Source of the DNA: Porticoccaceae bacterium UBA2002
GTDB taxonomy: Bacteria > Pseudomonadota > Gammaproteobacteria > Pseudomonadales > Porticoccaceae
DNA: 6,930 nucleotides
NCBI GenBank assembly: GCA_002334915.1
Contig: DDCQ01000105.1
Span: 1-6,930, forward strand
Reading direction: 5' to 3'
The translations under genes and the position numbers were made by a program. Position 1 is the stretch's first letter. Every line of letters begins with the position of its first letter. The notes under the pieces are model-generated. The model was not told the DNA's origin and searched no databases. It was given only the letters and a program-made list of their open reading frames with translations. Positions 1 to 6,526 of the stretch are shown piece by piece.

Positions 1-23
1 AGCAGTTTCCTAAATAAACCCTT

Positions 24-28
24 AGGAG
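24..28 (+). promoter_or_regulatory. Shine-Dalgarno of rmf
   Basis: AGGAG lies five bases before the GTG at 34 and decides that start. Two ATGs sit between it and the GTG, at 29-31 and 32-34. Both run into the TGA at 35-37, as ATG-ATG-TGA and ATG-TGA, so neither can start rmf. Only the GTG opens the frame that matches the Rmf family. Confidence 0.75.
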
Positions 29-33
29 ATGAT

Positions 34-240
34 GTGAAAAAACATAAAAGAGATCAGGACCACCGGTCGTATGTGAAAGGCTATCAGGCCGCGATTCAAG
101 AACGTTCATTGGCAACATGCCCCTATCAGGAACAATCGATTATGGCGTATCACTGGTCAAGAGGTTGGCGCGAGGGACGCGAGGATTACTGGAATGGATT
201 TAATCAGGCTTCTTTCCAGCAAAAAGCCGCTAGTTTGTAG
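34..240 (+). CDS. rmf: Ribosome modulation factor (hibernation factor Rmf)
   Basis: This 68-residue basic protein is recognisable as Rmf, the small cytoplasmic factor that binds the 30S subunit near the anti-Shine-Dalgarno region in stationary phase. It turns 70S ribosomes into inactive 90S/100S dimers. Family residues visible are K5-R6-D7, R11, G16-Y17-Q18, R24-S25, C29-P30-Y31-Q32, W41 and G44-W45-R46-E47, which align almost one to one with the E. coli protein as I recall it. E. coli Rmf has 55 residues. Here a tail follows, beginning EGREDYWNGF and ending at L68, and it resembles the longer Pseudomonas form. The start is GTG, chosen because it follows a good Shine-Dalgarno and places the basic N-terminus correctly. 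The stop is TAG. The gene converges on the glutamate dehydrogenase gene. Only 33 bases of upstream sequence are present, so its promoter is outside or cannot be judged. Confidence 0.93.
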   Translation: MKKHKRDQDHRSYVKGYQAAIQERSLATCPYQEQSIMAYHWSRGWREGREDYWNGFNQASFQQKAASL

Positions 241-292
241 ATAGGCTCTCTCAACAAAAAGTATTAACAAGAACAAATCGCAAATTAAACTT

Positions 293-313
293 AAGCGGAA
301 ATTTATTCCGCTT
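293..313 (+). other. Stem-loop in rmf 3' region
   Basis: AAGCGGAA at 293-300 pairs perfectly with TTCCGCTT at 306-313 around a five-base ATTTA loop. Only TTT, ending at 314, overlaps and follows the stem, so it is a weak terminator at best. It is the first of three hairpins between rmf and the facing gene and may stabilise the rmf mRNA 3' end or help termination. The structure is seen; the role is inferred. Confidence 0.5.
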
Positions 314-315
314 TC

Positions 316-344
316 GGCTCACAGACAAAAGAATTTGATGAGCC
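316..344 (+). other. Weak stem-loop in convergent spacer
   Basis: GGCTCA at 316-321 is complementary to TGAGCC at 339-344, with a 17-base loop. The stem is only six pairs and has no T-run, so it is not a terminator by itself. It is listed because it sits exactly between two stronger hairpins and would complete a structured rmf 3' untranslated region. Confidence 0.3.
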
Positions 345-347
345 ACC

Positions 348-385
348 AAAAAGGCCGCAACTCATGTGAAGTTGCGGCCTTTTTT
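348..385. terminator. Bidirectional Rho-independent terminator
   Basis: A perfect 12-pair stem is formed by 351-362 (AAGGCCGCAACT) and 370-381 (AGTTGCGGCCTT), with a seven-base loop at 363-369. On the plus strand the T-run covers 380-385. On the minus strand the As at 348-352 read as five Ts. The GC-rich core and U-tracts on both sides are the classic form of a terminator shared by convergent genes, here rmf from the left and the glutamate dehydrogenase gene from the right. Confidence 0.9.
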
Positions 386-431
386 CTATGCTGCCATCTA
401 TTACTTTTTATTGGCTTGTTACACAAAGTCC

Positions 432-3400
432 CTAGGACTGCTCCGCTTCCACAGATGCCTGAACCAAATCAAGAAGCTCTCTCAGAGCCACGGAAATCAT
501 CGCAAAATCTGGCGCAGCACCGCGCCGCAAATCTCTGACCATGGACTGCCAGCGACTAATAAGGGGTTGCTGCTGAATCTGCCAGTCTTCAAAGACCAAC
601 TGCATATTTCCAGTATCCGGGGCCAGCAGACAGGCGGTTAAGCGACGGCGCTGACTCTCCAAATCATCCACATAGGACTCCCGAGCCAGATCCTGCCAGC
701 GATTATCCGGCTGCAGACCCACAATCTGGGCCATAAACCAGTCCAGAGACAGGTACTCACCCAGCGTAAAATACAGCTGCGCCGCCTGCTCTACGGGCCT
801 GTCCTGCTTAAGCGCAGTATCCACAATACCCAGGCTCAAGAAGATACTATCGGAGGCTGCCAATCTGGCGGCCAGTTGAGATTCTACCGATCTGCTGATC
901 AGCGAGTCTTTTTCTACGCCCCAGAGTGCCACCCACTCCTCTTGCTCTCGCTTGGGCATATGTTCAATCACCGCCTGCATGGGCCCGGCAAACTGCTGAA
1001 TAATCAAGTCACAATCCAGATTGAGCCGCCGATTGCGCAGGAACCATCTGGTGGTTCGGCGCACCAGGCGAATCAGCATATGCAATAGATCCAGCTGCAC
1101 ATCGGCGGCCAGAATATTATCGGCTTCGATGGTTTGCCAAAGCTTATCAATACCCAAAATATTGATCACCATGGTATAGGCTCGAATTACCTCGCCCGCA
1201 GAGGCACCGGTGGACTCCATCTGTCTGAAGAAAAAGCTAAAGCCCATTCGATCGACCAGATCATTGGCTAACTGAGTCGCAGCAATTTCATGGCGCAGCT
1301 GATGTTGTGCAACTGCATCCGGGTATTTATCAATCATCTGTTGAGGAAAAGCCCGGTTGACAGATCTGGCCAGCCAGGGCTCAGACAACAGATCCGCCTC
1401 CAGCAGTGCCTCTTTTAACATTACCTTGGAATAACAGATCAGCACAGACAGCTCTGGCCTTGTCCACACCGGCAGATTGCGATTAATACGCTCACTGAGT
1501 TGATCGTCACTGGGCAAAAACTCCAGCTCTCGATCCAGACGACCCGCCTCCTCGAGCCAGAGCATAAATCTCTGGTATTCCGCATGCTGTTGGCCACTGC
1601 GATGCATAGCCAGACTGATGGCCTGGGTCTGACGATTATTATTGTGCAACACCAGGTCTGCCACAGTATCGGTCATAGAGGCCAGAAACTGATTGCGATC
1701 GTCCATGCCCAGGCGACCTTCCATAACCTCTTTGTTAAGCAGTATCTTGATATTTACTTCATGGTCAGAGCAGTCAACGCCGCCAGCATTATCAATAAAG
1801 TCGGTATTGCAGAGACCGCCATTTAGACAGAACTCAATCCGGCCGCGCTGAGTCATGCCCAGATTGCCCCCCTCACCAAATACACGACAGCGCAGCTGGT
1901 CACCATTGATGCGCAGGCTGTCGTTGGCCCGGTCTCCCACCTGCAGATGACTCTCGGCAGAGGATTTAACATAGGTGCCAATACCGCCGTTCCATATCAG
2001 ATCAACCTCGGATTTAAGCAGCGCGGTCAGCAACTCGGTTGGGCTGACCTCATTCTTATCTATATTAAAGCGCGCCTTTATCTGCGGCGTTAGCTTCAGG
2101 GATTTGGCCGAGCGGGAATAAACCATGCCGCCCTCAGATAGCAGGGACTTATTAAAGTCATCCCAGGTAGTTCGAGGAGTGTCGAACAGACGCTTGCGCT
2201 CTGTAAAGGTTGACCCCGCATCGGGATTTGGGTCCACAAAGATATGCAAATGGTTAAAGGCTGCCACCAACTGAATATGTTTGGACAGCAGCATGCCGTT
2301 GCCAAATACGTCGCCGCCCATATCGCCAACACCAATTACACTAAAATCCTGTTGTTGAATATCCATGCCGATTTCACGGAAGTGGCGCTGCACTGCAACC
2401 CAGGCTCCTCGAGCCGTAATGCCCATACCTTTGTGGTCGTAGCCATTGCCTCCGCCTGAGGCAAAAGCGTCTCCCAGCCAGAATTGATTGGCCTCGGAAA
2501 TTTCATTGGCTATATCCGAGAAGGTAGCAGTGCCCTTATCGGCAGCCACCACCAGATAGGGATCATCGCCGTCGCGGCGCACCACATCCTGCGGCGGCAC
2601 CACCTGACCCTCCACAAGATTATCACTGATATCCAAAAGAGCCTGTATATACAGCATATAACTGGCTATACCCTCTTGCAGCCACGCCTCTCTGCCAGCA
2701 GCCATAGAAGCCTGCTTGGCAACAAAGCCTCCTTTGGCCCCCGTGGGCACTATCACGGCATTTTTAACCTGCTGGGCCTTAACCAGCCCCAGTACCTCGG
2801 TGCGATAATCCTCAAGCCGGTCCGACCAGCGCAGGCCTCCGCGGGCTACCTTGCCGCCGCGCAGATGCACACCCTCGACACGGGGTGAATAGACAAAAAT
2901 CTCATACGCAGGTCTGGGTTTTGGTGCCAGCGACAGTTTCGCTGACTCCAGTTTGACCGAAATATAGGATTTGTGGGTGCCATCGGCAAAGATCTGGAAA
3001 AAGTTGGTGCGCAGAGTCGCCTGAATCACCTCAAGGTAGCTGCGAATAACATTGTCTTCGCTGATATTGTCGACGGCGTCCAGAGCTTCAAGCACGTTGT
3101 TAACCAACCCAGCGGAACGATCACCGCGACTATCACCGGCATAGCGGGGGTCAAAATAGCTTTTAAACAGGGCCACCAGATTGCGGGTAATATCCAGATA
3201 GCGGGATAATGTGTCTGCTATAAAATCCTGGCTGTAGGAAATACCCAACTGTTTAAGATAGCGAGCATAGAGGCGCAACATGGCCACCGCGCGCCAGTCC
3301 AGGCGCGCGCCAATAACCAGTCGGTTGAAGCTGTCATTCTCTGCATCGCCCTTCCACACAGTGCTGAGGGCCTCTTTAAAGCTGCCCTGCACTGCCGAGA

Positions 3401-5282
3401 CATCCACGTCCACATCCAGGGAAAACGATAGATTAAATTCCTGCATCCACAGCTGATGTTCACTGTCGGGCCGAATCAGATAGGGGTGTTCCATAACCAC
3501 CCGGAAACCCAGATTTTCCAGCATGGGAATCATATCTGAGAGCTCCAGAGGCACATCCCGGTGAAACAGCGCTAACTGCAAGTCATTATTTTCCGCCTGA
3601 TGCTGGTGCCTTAAATCGATAGCCAGCTCAGTGGCATCCTCCAGACCATCAAATAATTCAATATGCGCCAGGGCCTCCTCTGGCCCATACAGCTCTCTGT
3701 AAGCTGAGGGAAAGGCGGTTTTAAAACGCCGCCCTATAGCCAGACCATCGGCCTCACCCAGCGCCTGCAGAGCACGCTCAGCAAAGGTATCAGACCAGCC
3801 CCTGGTAACCTGCTTAACCAGCTCTTCAAGCTCACTGCTCTGCACCTCAATATGTTTTTTATTATCAACCTGATAGACCAGATAGATTCGCACTAACACA
3901 GACTCTGGCAAAAACTGGGTGCTGTACTCATTTTCTGTGGAGTCCAGCTTTTCGCCAATAACCTGCTGAATTTTTTCTCGGGCACTGGTGCTAAAGTGCT
4001 CGCGGGGAATATAGACAATACAGCTTACAAATTTATCGAAGGGATCCGGGTGAACAAATACTCGGGTCGCTCGCCGCTCATAGATCTGCCAGATACCTAT
4101 TACAGTCTCGGCGAGAGCTTCACGGCCTACATGGAACAGCTCGTCCCGGGGATGGAAATCAAGAATCGCCATCAATGCCTTGCCATCGTGGCTATTGGGG
4201 CTAAATCCGGAATGCTCCAACACCCAGTTAACCTTTTTGCGCAACAGTGGAATACGGCGCGGACTGTAGGAATAAAACTGCGAGGTATAGAGCCCAAGGA
4301 AACGCACCTCGCCAATAGGTTGCCCGGAATTATTGTAGCGCTTAACCACTATATAATCCGAGTACACATCTCGATGCACCCGCGAGCGCTCGGAGGATTT
4401 GGTTACAGCCAGAAGGTCATCACTCTGATACAGCCCACTAACGCCTGGACTTAACTCATCAATTAACTCGCGGCGCGCCTCGCGCCCATATTTTCTAAAC
4501 AGGCCACAGCGGCTCTCTGGCGCTTCGCACAGATACTGCTTACTACCCTCATTTACCAGGTTATATTCAACACAGCCGGTAAAAGTAAAATAACCATTGT
4601 AAATCCAGCGCAAAAACTCCAGAGACTCCTCTAGGTCCTCTACATCCGGGGAATTTTCCTGTAGTTCGTTGATCAGGCTATCGACGCGCTGACGCATGGG
4701 ATCAAAGGCCCCCACAACTTCCTCAACATCATCCAGAACCGCCATCAACTCCAGATGCAGGTCGGCCAGTTCTGACTCGGAATGAAGGTCGACTTCTATT
4801 CGAATAAGCGCTTCGCGCTGGGCACCCTCTACATATTCTTTGTGAGTACTTTCCAGCAAGCCCTGATCAGTGCGCAGAGCCCAGACCGGATTACTCTGCA
4901 ATGTATAGATATTAAGTCCGCGGCGATTGAGCACAATACGCAGGGAATCTACCAAAAAAGGCATATCTCGCTGGTTGATATAGATACTGGTATAGCGACT
5001 TGACCAGCCATCACATTCAGGGTCAGGGTTAAACACTCTCAGCGCCGCATGACAGCCATCGACGGGCTCTGCCGCCATGGCGCTAAAACTGAGCAGCCCC
5101 CACAGACTGTGAAAAATCTCCTCTGCAGGGCGATCTAAATAGTCAGCATCGGGATAAAAGTGCATGGCGCTAACAATAAACTGTTCAAATTGTTTGGCCT
5201 GAGATCTGTTGAGTTTGTTCTTGGCAATAGTGCTCAACGACTTTAATAAATCAGTGCGCTGACCTTGAGTTTTTGCATCCAT
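432..5282 (-). CDS. gdhB: NAD-specific glutamate dehydrogenase, 180-kDa class (GdhB/GdhZ type)
   Basis: The enzyme catalyses L-glutamate + NAD+ + H2O to 2-oxoglutarate + NH4+ + NADH in the cytoplasm, mainly for amino acid catabolism. At 1616 residues it matches the usual length of the class (about 1600) and appears intact. Residues 1 to about 750 form the long N-terminal part that holds ACT-like regulatory domains in this family. The catalytic core follows, with GGLRWSDR at 815-822, KAQQVKN at 835-841, and PTGAKGG at 846-852. K850 corresponds by motif to the catalytic lysine of hexameric GDHs, and D915 in ADKGTA probably to the catalytic aspartate. The dinucleotide fold shows G984-V-G986-x-x-G989, with acidic D1017 in FVDPNPD favouring NAD over NADP. 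WNGGIGTY (1097-1104), EGGNLGMTQRG (1137-1147) and DNAGGVDCSDHEVN (1164-1177) are also conserved. About 440 C-terminal residues are mostly helical-looking. The ATG start is the only obvious choice, although its Shine-Dalgarno is weak. The stop is TAG. In Pseudomonas the homologue is activated by arginine; whether that holds here cannot be read from sequence. Confidence 0.97.
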   Translation of the reverse strand: MDAKTQGQRTDLLKSLSTIAKNKLNRSQAKQFEQFIVSAMHFYPDADYLDRPAEEIFHSLWGLLSFSAMAAEPVDGCHAALRVFNPDPECDGWSSRYTSIYINQRDMPFLVDSLRIVLNRRGLNIYTLQSNPVWALRTDQGLLESTHKEYVEGAQREALIRIEVDLHSESELADLHLELMAVLDDVEEVVGAFDPMRQRVDSLINELQENSPDVEDLEESLEFLRWIYNGYFTFTGCVEYNLVNEGSKQYLCEAPESRCGLFRKYGREARRELIDELSPGVSGLYQSDDLLAVTKSSERSRVHRDVYSDYIVVKRYNNSGQPIGEVRFLGLYTSQFYSYSPRRIPLLRKKVNWVLEHSGFSPNSHDGKALMAILDFHPRDELFHVGREALAETVIGIWQIYERRATRVFVHPDPFDKFVSCIVYIPREHFSTSAREKIQQVIGEKLDSTENEYSTQFLPESVLVRIYLVYQVDNKKHIEVQSSELEELVKQVTRGWSDTFAERALQALGEADGLAIGRRFKTAFPSAYRELYGPEEALAHIELFDGLEDATELAIDLRHQHQAENNDLQLALFHRDVPLELSDMIPMLENLGFRVVMEHPYLIRPDSEHQLWMQEFNLSFSLDVDVDVSAVQGSFKEALSTVWKGDAENDSFNRLVIGARLDWRAVAMLRLYARYLKQLGISYSQDFIADTLSRYLDITRNLVALFKSYFDPRYAGDSRGDRSAGLVNNVLEALDAVDNISEDNVIRSYLEVIQATLRTNFFQIFADGTHKSYISVKLESAKLSLAPKPRPAYEIFVYSPRVEGVHLRGGKVARGGLRWSDRLEDYRTEVLGLVKAQQVKNAVIVPTGAKGGFVAKQASMAAGREAWLQEGIASYMLYIQALLDISDNLVEGQVVPPQDVVRRDGDDPYLVVAADKGTATFSDIANEISEANQFWLGDAFASGGGNGYDHKGMGITARGAWVAVQRHFREIGMDIQQQDFSVIGVGDMGGDVFGNGMLLSKHIQLVAAFNHLHIFVDPNPDAGSTFTERKRLFDTPRTTWDDFNKSLLSEGGMVYSRSAKSLKLTPQIKARFNIDKNEVSPTELLTALLKSEVDLIWNGGIGTYVKSSAESHLQVGDRANDSLRINGDQLRCRVFGEGGNLGMTQRGRIEFCLNGGLCNTDFIDNAGGVDCSDHEVNIKILLNKEVMEGRLGMDDRNQFLASMTDTVADLVLHNNNRQTQAISLAMHRSGQQHAEYQRFMLWLEEAGRLDRELEFLPSDDQLSERINRNLPVWTRPELSVLICYSKVMLKEALLEADLLSEPWLARSVNRAFPQQMIDKYPDAVAQHQLRHEIAATQLANDLVDRMGFSFFFRQMESTGASAGEVIRAYTMVINILGIDKLWQTIEADNILAADVQLDLLHMLIRLVRRTTRWFLRNRRLNLDCDLIIQQFAGPMQAVIEHMPKREQEEWVALWGVEKDSLISRSVESQLAARLAASDSIFLSLGIVDTALKQDRPVEQAAQLYFTLGEYLSLDWFMAQIVGLQPDNRWQDLARESYVDDLESQRRRLTACLLAPDTGNMQLVFEDWQIQQQPLISRWQSMVRDLRRGAAPDFAMISVALRELLDLVQASVEAEQS

Positions 5283-5308
5283 GAGCGGGTTTTGAAACCT
5301 TTTTAAGT

Positions 5309-5338
5309 TTTATAAGTCTGTAACTTGGTTTTATTCAA
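5309..5338 (-). promoter_or_regulatory. Candidate sigma70 promoter of gdhB
   Basis: Reading the minus strand, a -35-like TTGAAT at 5338-5333 is followed after 18 bases by TATAAA at 5314-5309. The -10 matches the consensus at five of six positions and the -35 at four of six. Transcription would begin near 5302, giving a leader of about 20 bases before the ATG. The region is AT-rich, so chance matches are likely and this is only a candidate. Confidence 0.4.
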
Positions 5339-5415
5339 TTTCCTATGTCTTCTTGCTGTTTCTAGGGTAACAAATAGCCATTGAATTTAGATACAAAAAT
5401 TTAATAAATTTGTTA

Positions 5416-5435
5416 TAAAAATGATGTCATTATTA
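5416..5435. promoter_or_regulatory. Inverted repeat, possible operator
   Basis: AATGA at 5420-5424 and TCATT at 5427-5431 are exact reverse complements separated by TG. Beyond one mismatched pair (5419/5432), TAA at 5416-5418 matches TTA at 5433-5435. The result is an eight-pair dyad over 20 bases. The site lies about 80 bases upstream of the candidate gdhB -35 and about 50 upstream of the candidate moxR -35. A dimeric regulator could bind here, but I recognise no named consensus and AT-rich DNA gives such dyads by chance. Confidence 0.3.
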
Positions 5436-5454
5436 CTGCTTAAATATAGACCAA

Positions 5455-5477
5455 AATTAGGCCTCAGCAGGCCAATT
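5455..5477. promoter_or_regulatory. Inverted repeat upstream of moxR promoter
   Basis: AATT, an unpaired A at 5459, and GGCCT (5460-5464) are mirrored by AGGCC (5469-5473) and AATT (5474-5477) around a CAGC centre. This gives nine complementary pairs with one bulge. It ends ten bases before the candidate moxR -35 at 5488, a natural place for an activator or repressor of that operon. It has no usable T-run, so a terminator is unlikely. Its regulatory role is inferred from position and symmetry only. Confidence 0.35.
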
Positions 5478-5487
5478 AAAACTGCAT

Positions 5488-5516
5488 TTGAGACTTGCTC
5501 TCTTTGCAACTAAACT
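5488..5516 (+). promoter_or_regulatory. Candidate sigma70 promoter of moxR operon
   Basis: TTGAGA at 5488-5493 matches the -35 consensus at five of six positions. After exactly 17 bases comes TAAACT at 5511-5516, matching the -10 at four of six. Transcription would start near 5523, leaving a leader of roughly 37 bases with the Shine-Dalgarno AGGGG at 5549-5553. Spacing is ideal, but the -10 is imperfect. Confidence 0.45.
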
Positions 5517-5548
5517 CTCCTCCCGCGTCCACAACTGAACCAATTTTT

Positions 5549-5553
5549 AGGGG
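5549..5553 (+). promoter_or_regulatory. Shine-Dalgarno of moxR (supports TTG start)
   Basis: AGGGG stands six bases before the TTG at 5560. It supports this rare start over the in-frame ATG at 5638 (M27), which would remove the conserved KIVGQ segment found near the N-terminus of MoxR proteins. Confidence 0.65.
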
Positions 5554-5559
5554 TTACTT

Positions 5560-6513
5560 TTGCATCAGAATATTAATCAACTCAAGGACTGGCTCGCCAG
5601 CAAAATCGTTGGCCAGGAACATCTGGTAGAGCGATTAATGATCGCCCTGCTCGCCGACGGGCATCTTCTTGTAGAGGGCGCCCCCGGGCTAGCCAAGACC
5701 AAGGCAATCAAAACACTGTCCGAAGGCCTGGAAGCAGACTTTCACCGGGTTCAATTTACGCCAGACCTGCTGCCGGCAGATATTACTGGCAGCGATATCT
5801 ACCGTCCCCAGGAAGGCAGCTTTGAATTTCAGGCCGGGCCTCTGTTTCACAATCTGGTGCTGGCCGATGAAATTAACCGTGCCCCGGCCAAGGTGCAGTC
5901 AGCTCTGCTTGAAGCCATGGCCGAGCGACAGATCTCGGTGGGCAAAAATACCTACCAGCTACCAGAGCTGTTTCTGGTGATGGCCACGCAAAACCCCATT
6001 GAGCAAGAGGGCACCTACCCGCTGCCCGAGGCTCAGATGGACCGCTTTTTAATGCATATAATGGTCGACTACCCGGCGCCAGAAACCGAGCGCATCATTC
6101 TTAACCTGTCCCGTCAGGAAGCGCTTAAAACCGAGCAATCCGGGATAGAGGCTCTGACCCAGGAAACCCTGTTTGAAGCTCGCAAACAGGTGCTGGCCGT
6201 GCATATGGCTGAGCCAGTGGAGGAGTATCTGGTGCAACTTATACTGGCGACCAGAAATACCAGTGCCTATGGTGGCGACCTGGCCCTGTGGTTAGATTTT
6301 GGCGCCAGCCCCAGGGCTACCATTGCCCTGGATCGCTGCAGTCGCGCCCTGGCCTGGATGGAGGGCCGAGACTTTGTGACCCCGGATGATATTCGCGCCG
6401 TTGCCCAGGATGTATTGCGCCATCGCCTGATTCTTAGCTTCGAAGCAGAGGCAGCAGGTATCACAGCCAATCAGGTTATCGACAAGCTATTAACCACGGT
6501 GCCCTCAGCCTAG
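5560..6513 (+). CDS. moxR: MoxR-family AAA+ ATPase
   Basis: This is a 317-residue cytoplasmic ATPase of the MoxR family (AAA_3 core plus C-terminal lid), the usual length for the group. MoxR proteins are thought to act as chaperones that mature or remodel complexes together with von Willebrand A partners; the client here is unknown. Visible motifs in order are KIVGQ at 15-19, Walker A GAPGLAKT at 40-47, FTPDLLPADITG at 66-77, Walker B LVLADE at 99-104 followed by INRAPAKVQSALLEAM, sensor 1 ATQNP at 142-146, EGTYPLPEAQMDRF at 150-163, and sensor 2 GASPR at 248-252 with R252. All key residues are present, so the enzyme should be active. The start is TTG, supported by AGGGG six bases upstream. 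The DUF58 gene begins 13 bases after the TAG stop, which implies one transcript. The upstream neighbour is divergent. The family assignment is firm, the symbol is the generic one, and the physiological role is open. Confidence 0.93.
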   Translation: MHQNINQLKDWLASKIVGQEHLVERLMIALLADGHLLVEGAPGLAKTKAIKTLSEGLEADFHRVQFTPDLLPADITGSDIYRPQEGSFEFQAGPLFHNLVLADEINRAPAKVQSALLEAMAERQISVGKNTYQLPELFLVMATQNPIEQEGTYPLPEAQMDRFLMHIMVDYPAPETERIILNLSRQEALKTEQSGIEALTQETLFEARKQVLAVHMAEPVEEYLVQLILATRNTSAYGGDLALWLDFGASPRATIALDRCSRALAWMEGRDFVTPDDIRAVAQDVLRHRLILSFEAEAAGITANQVIDKLLTTVPSA

Positions 6514-6526
6514 CGGCCTGCCATTG

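Noticed and set aside
335..641. Two overlapping plus-strand open frames across the terminator and the GDH 3' end
   Set aside because: They run through the terminator hairpin and then antisense to conserved coding sequence. A hydrophobic stretch in them comes from the T-run and AT-rich spacer.
1500..2888. Several plus-strand open frames of 70 to 134 codons (1500-1826, 2244-2459, 2484-2888)
   Set aside because: All lie antisense to the catalytic core of the GDH gene and look like shadows of it, with no recognisable domains.
3996..4454. 152-codon plus-strand open frame opposite the GDH gene
   Set aside because: It is antisense to a fully conserved coding region, has no Shine-Dalgarno or family resemblance, and its openness follows from the codon pattern of the opposite strand.
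5381..5419. Further promoter-like pairs (TTGAAT with TAATAA or TATAAA) in the AT-rich spacer, plus strand
   Set aside because: Spacing is wrong (15 or more than 25 bases), and such hexamers are expected by chance in this composition.
5638..5640. ATG (M27) as alternative moxR start
   Set aside because: It would delete the conserved KIVGQ segment and has no Shine-Dalgarno, whereas the TTG at 5560 has AGGGG at ideal spacing.
6049..6470. Minus-strand open frames opposite moxR (6049-6237 and 6267-6470)
   Set aside because: They are antisense to conserved AAA+ sequence and have no start signals or homology I recognise.
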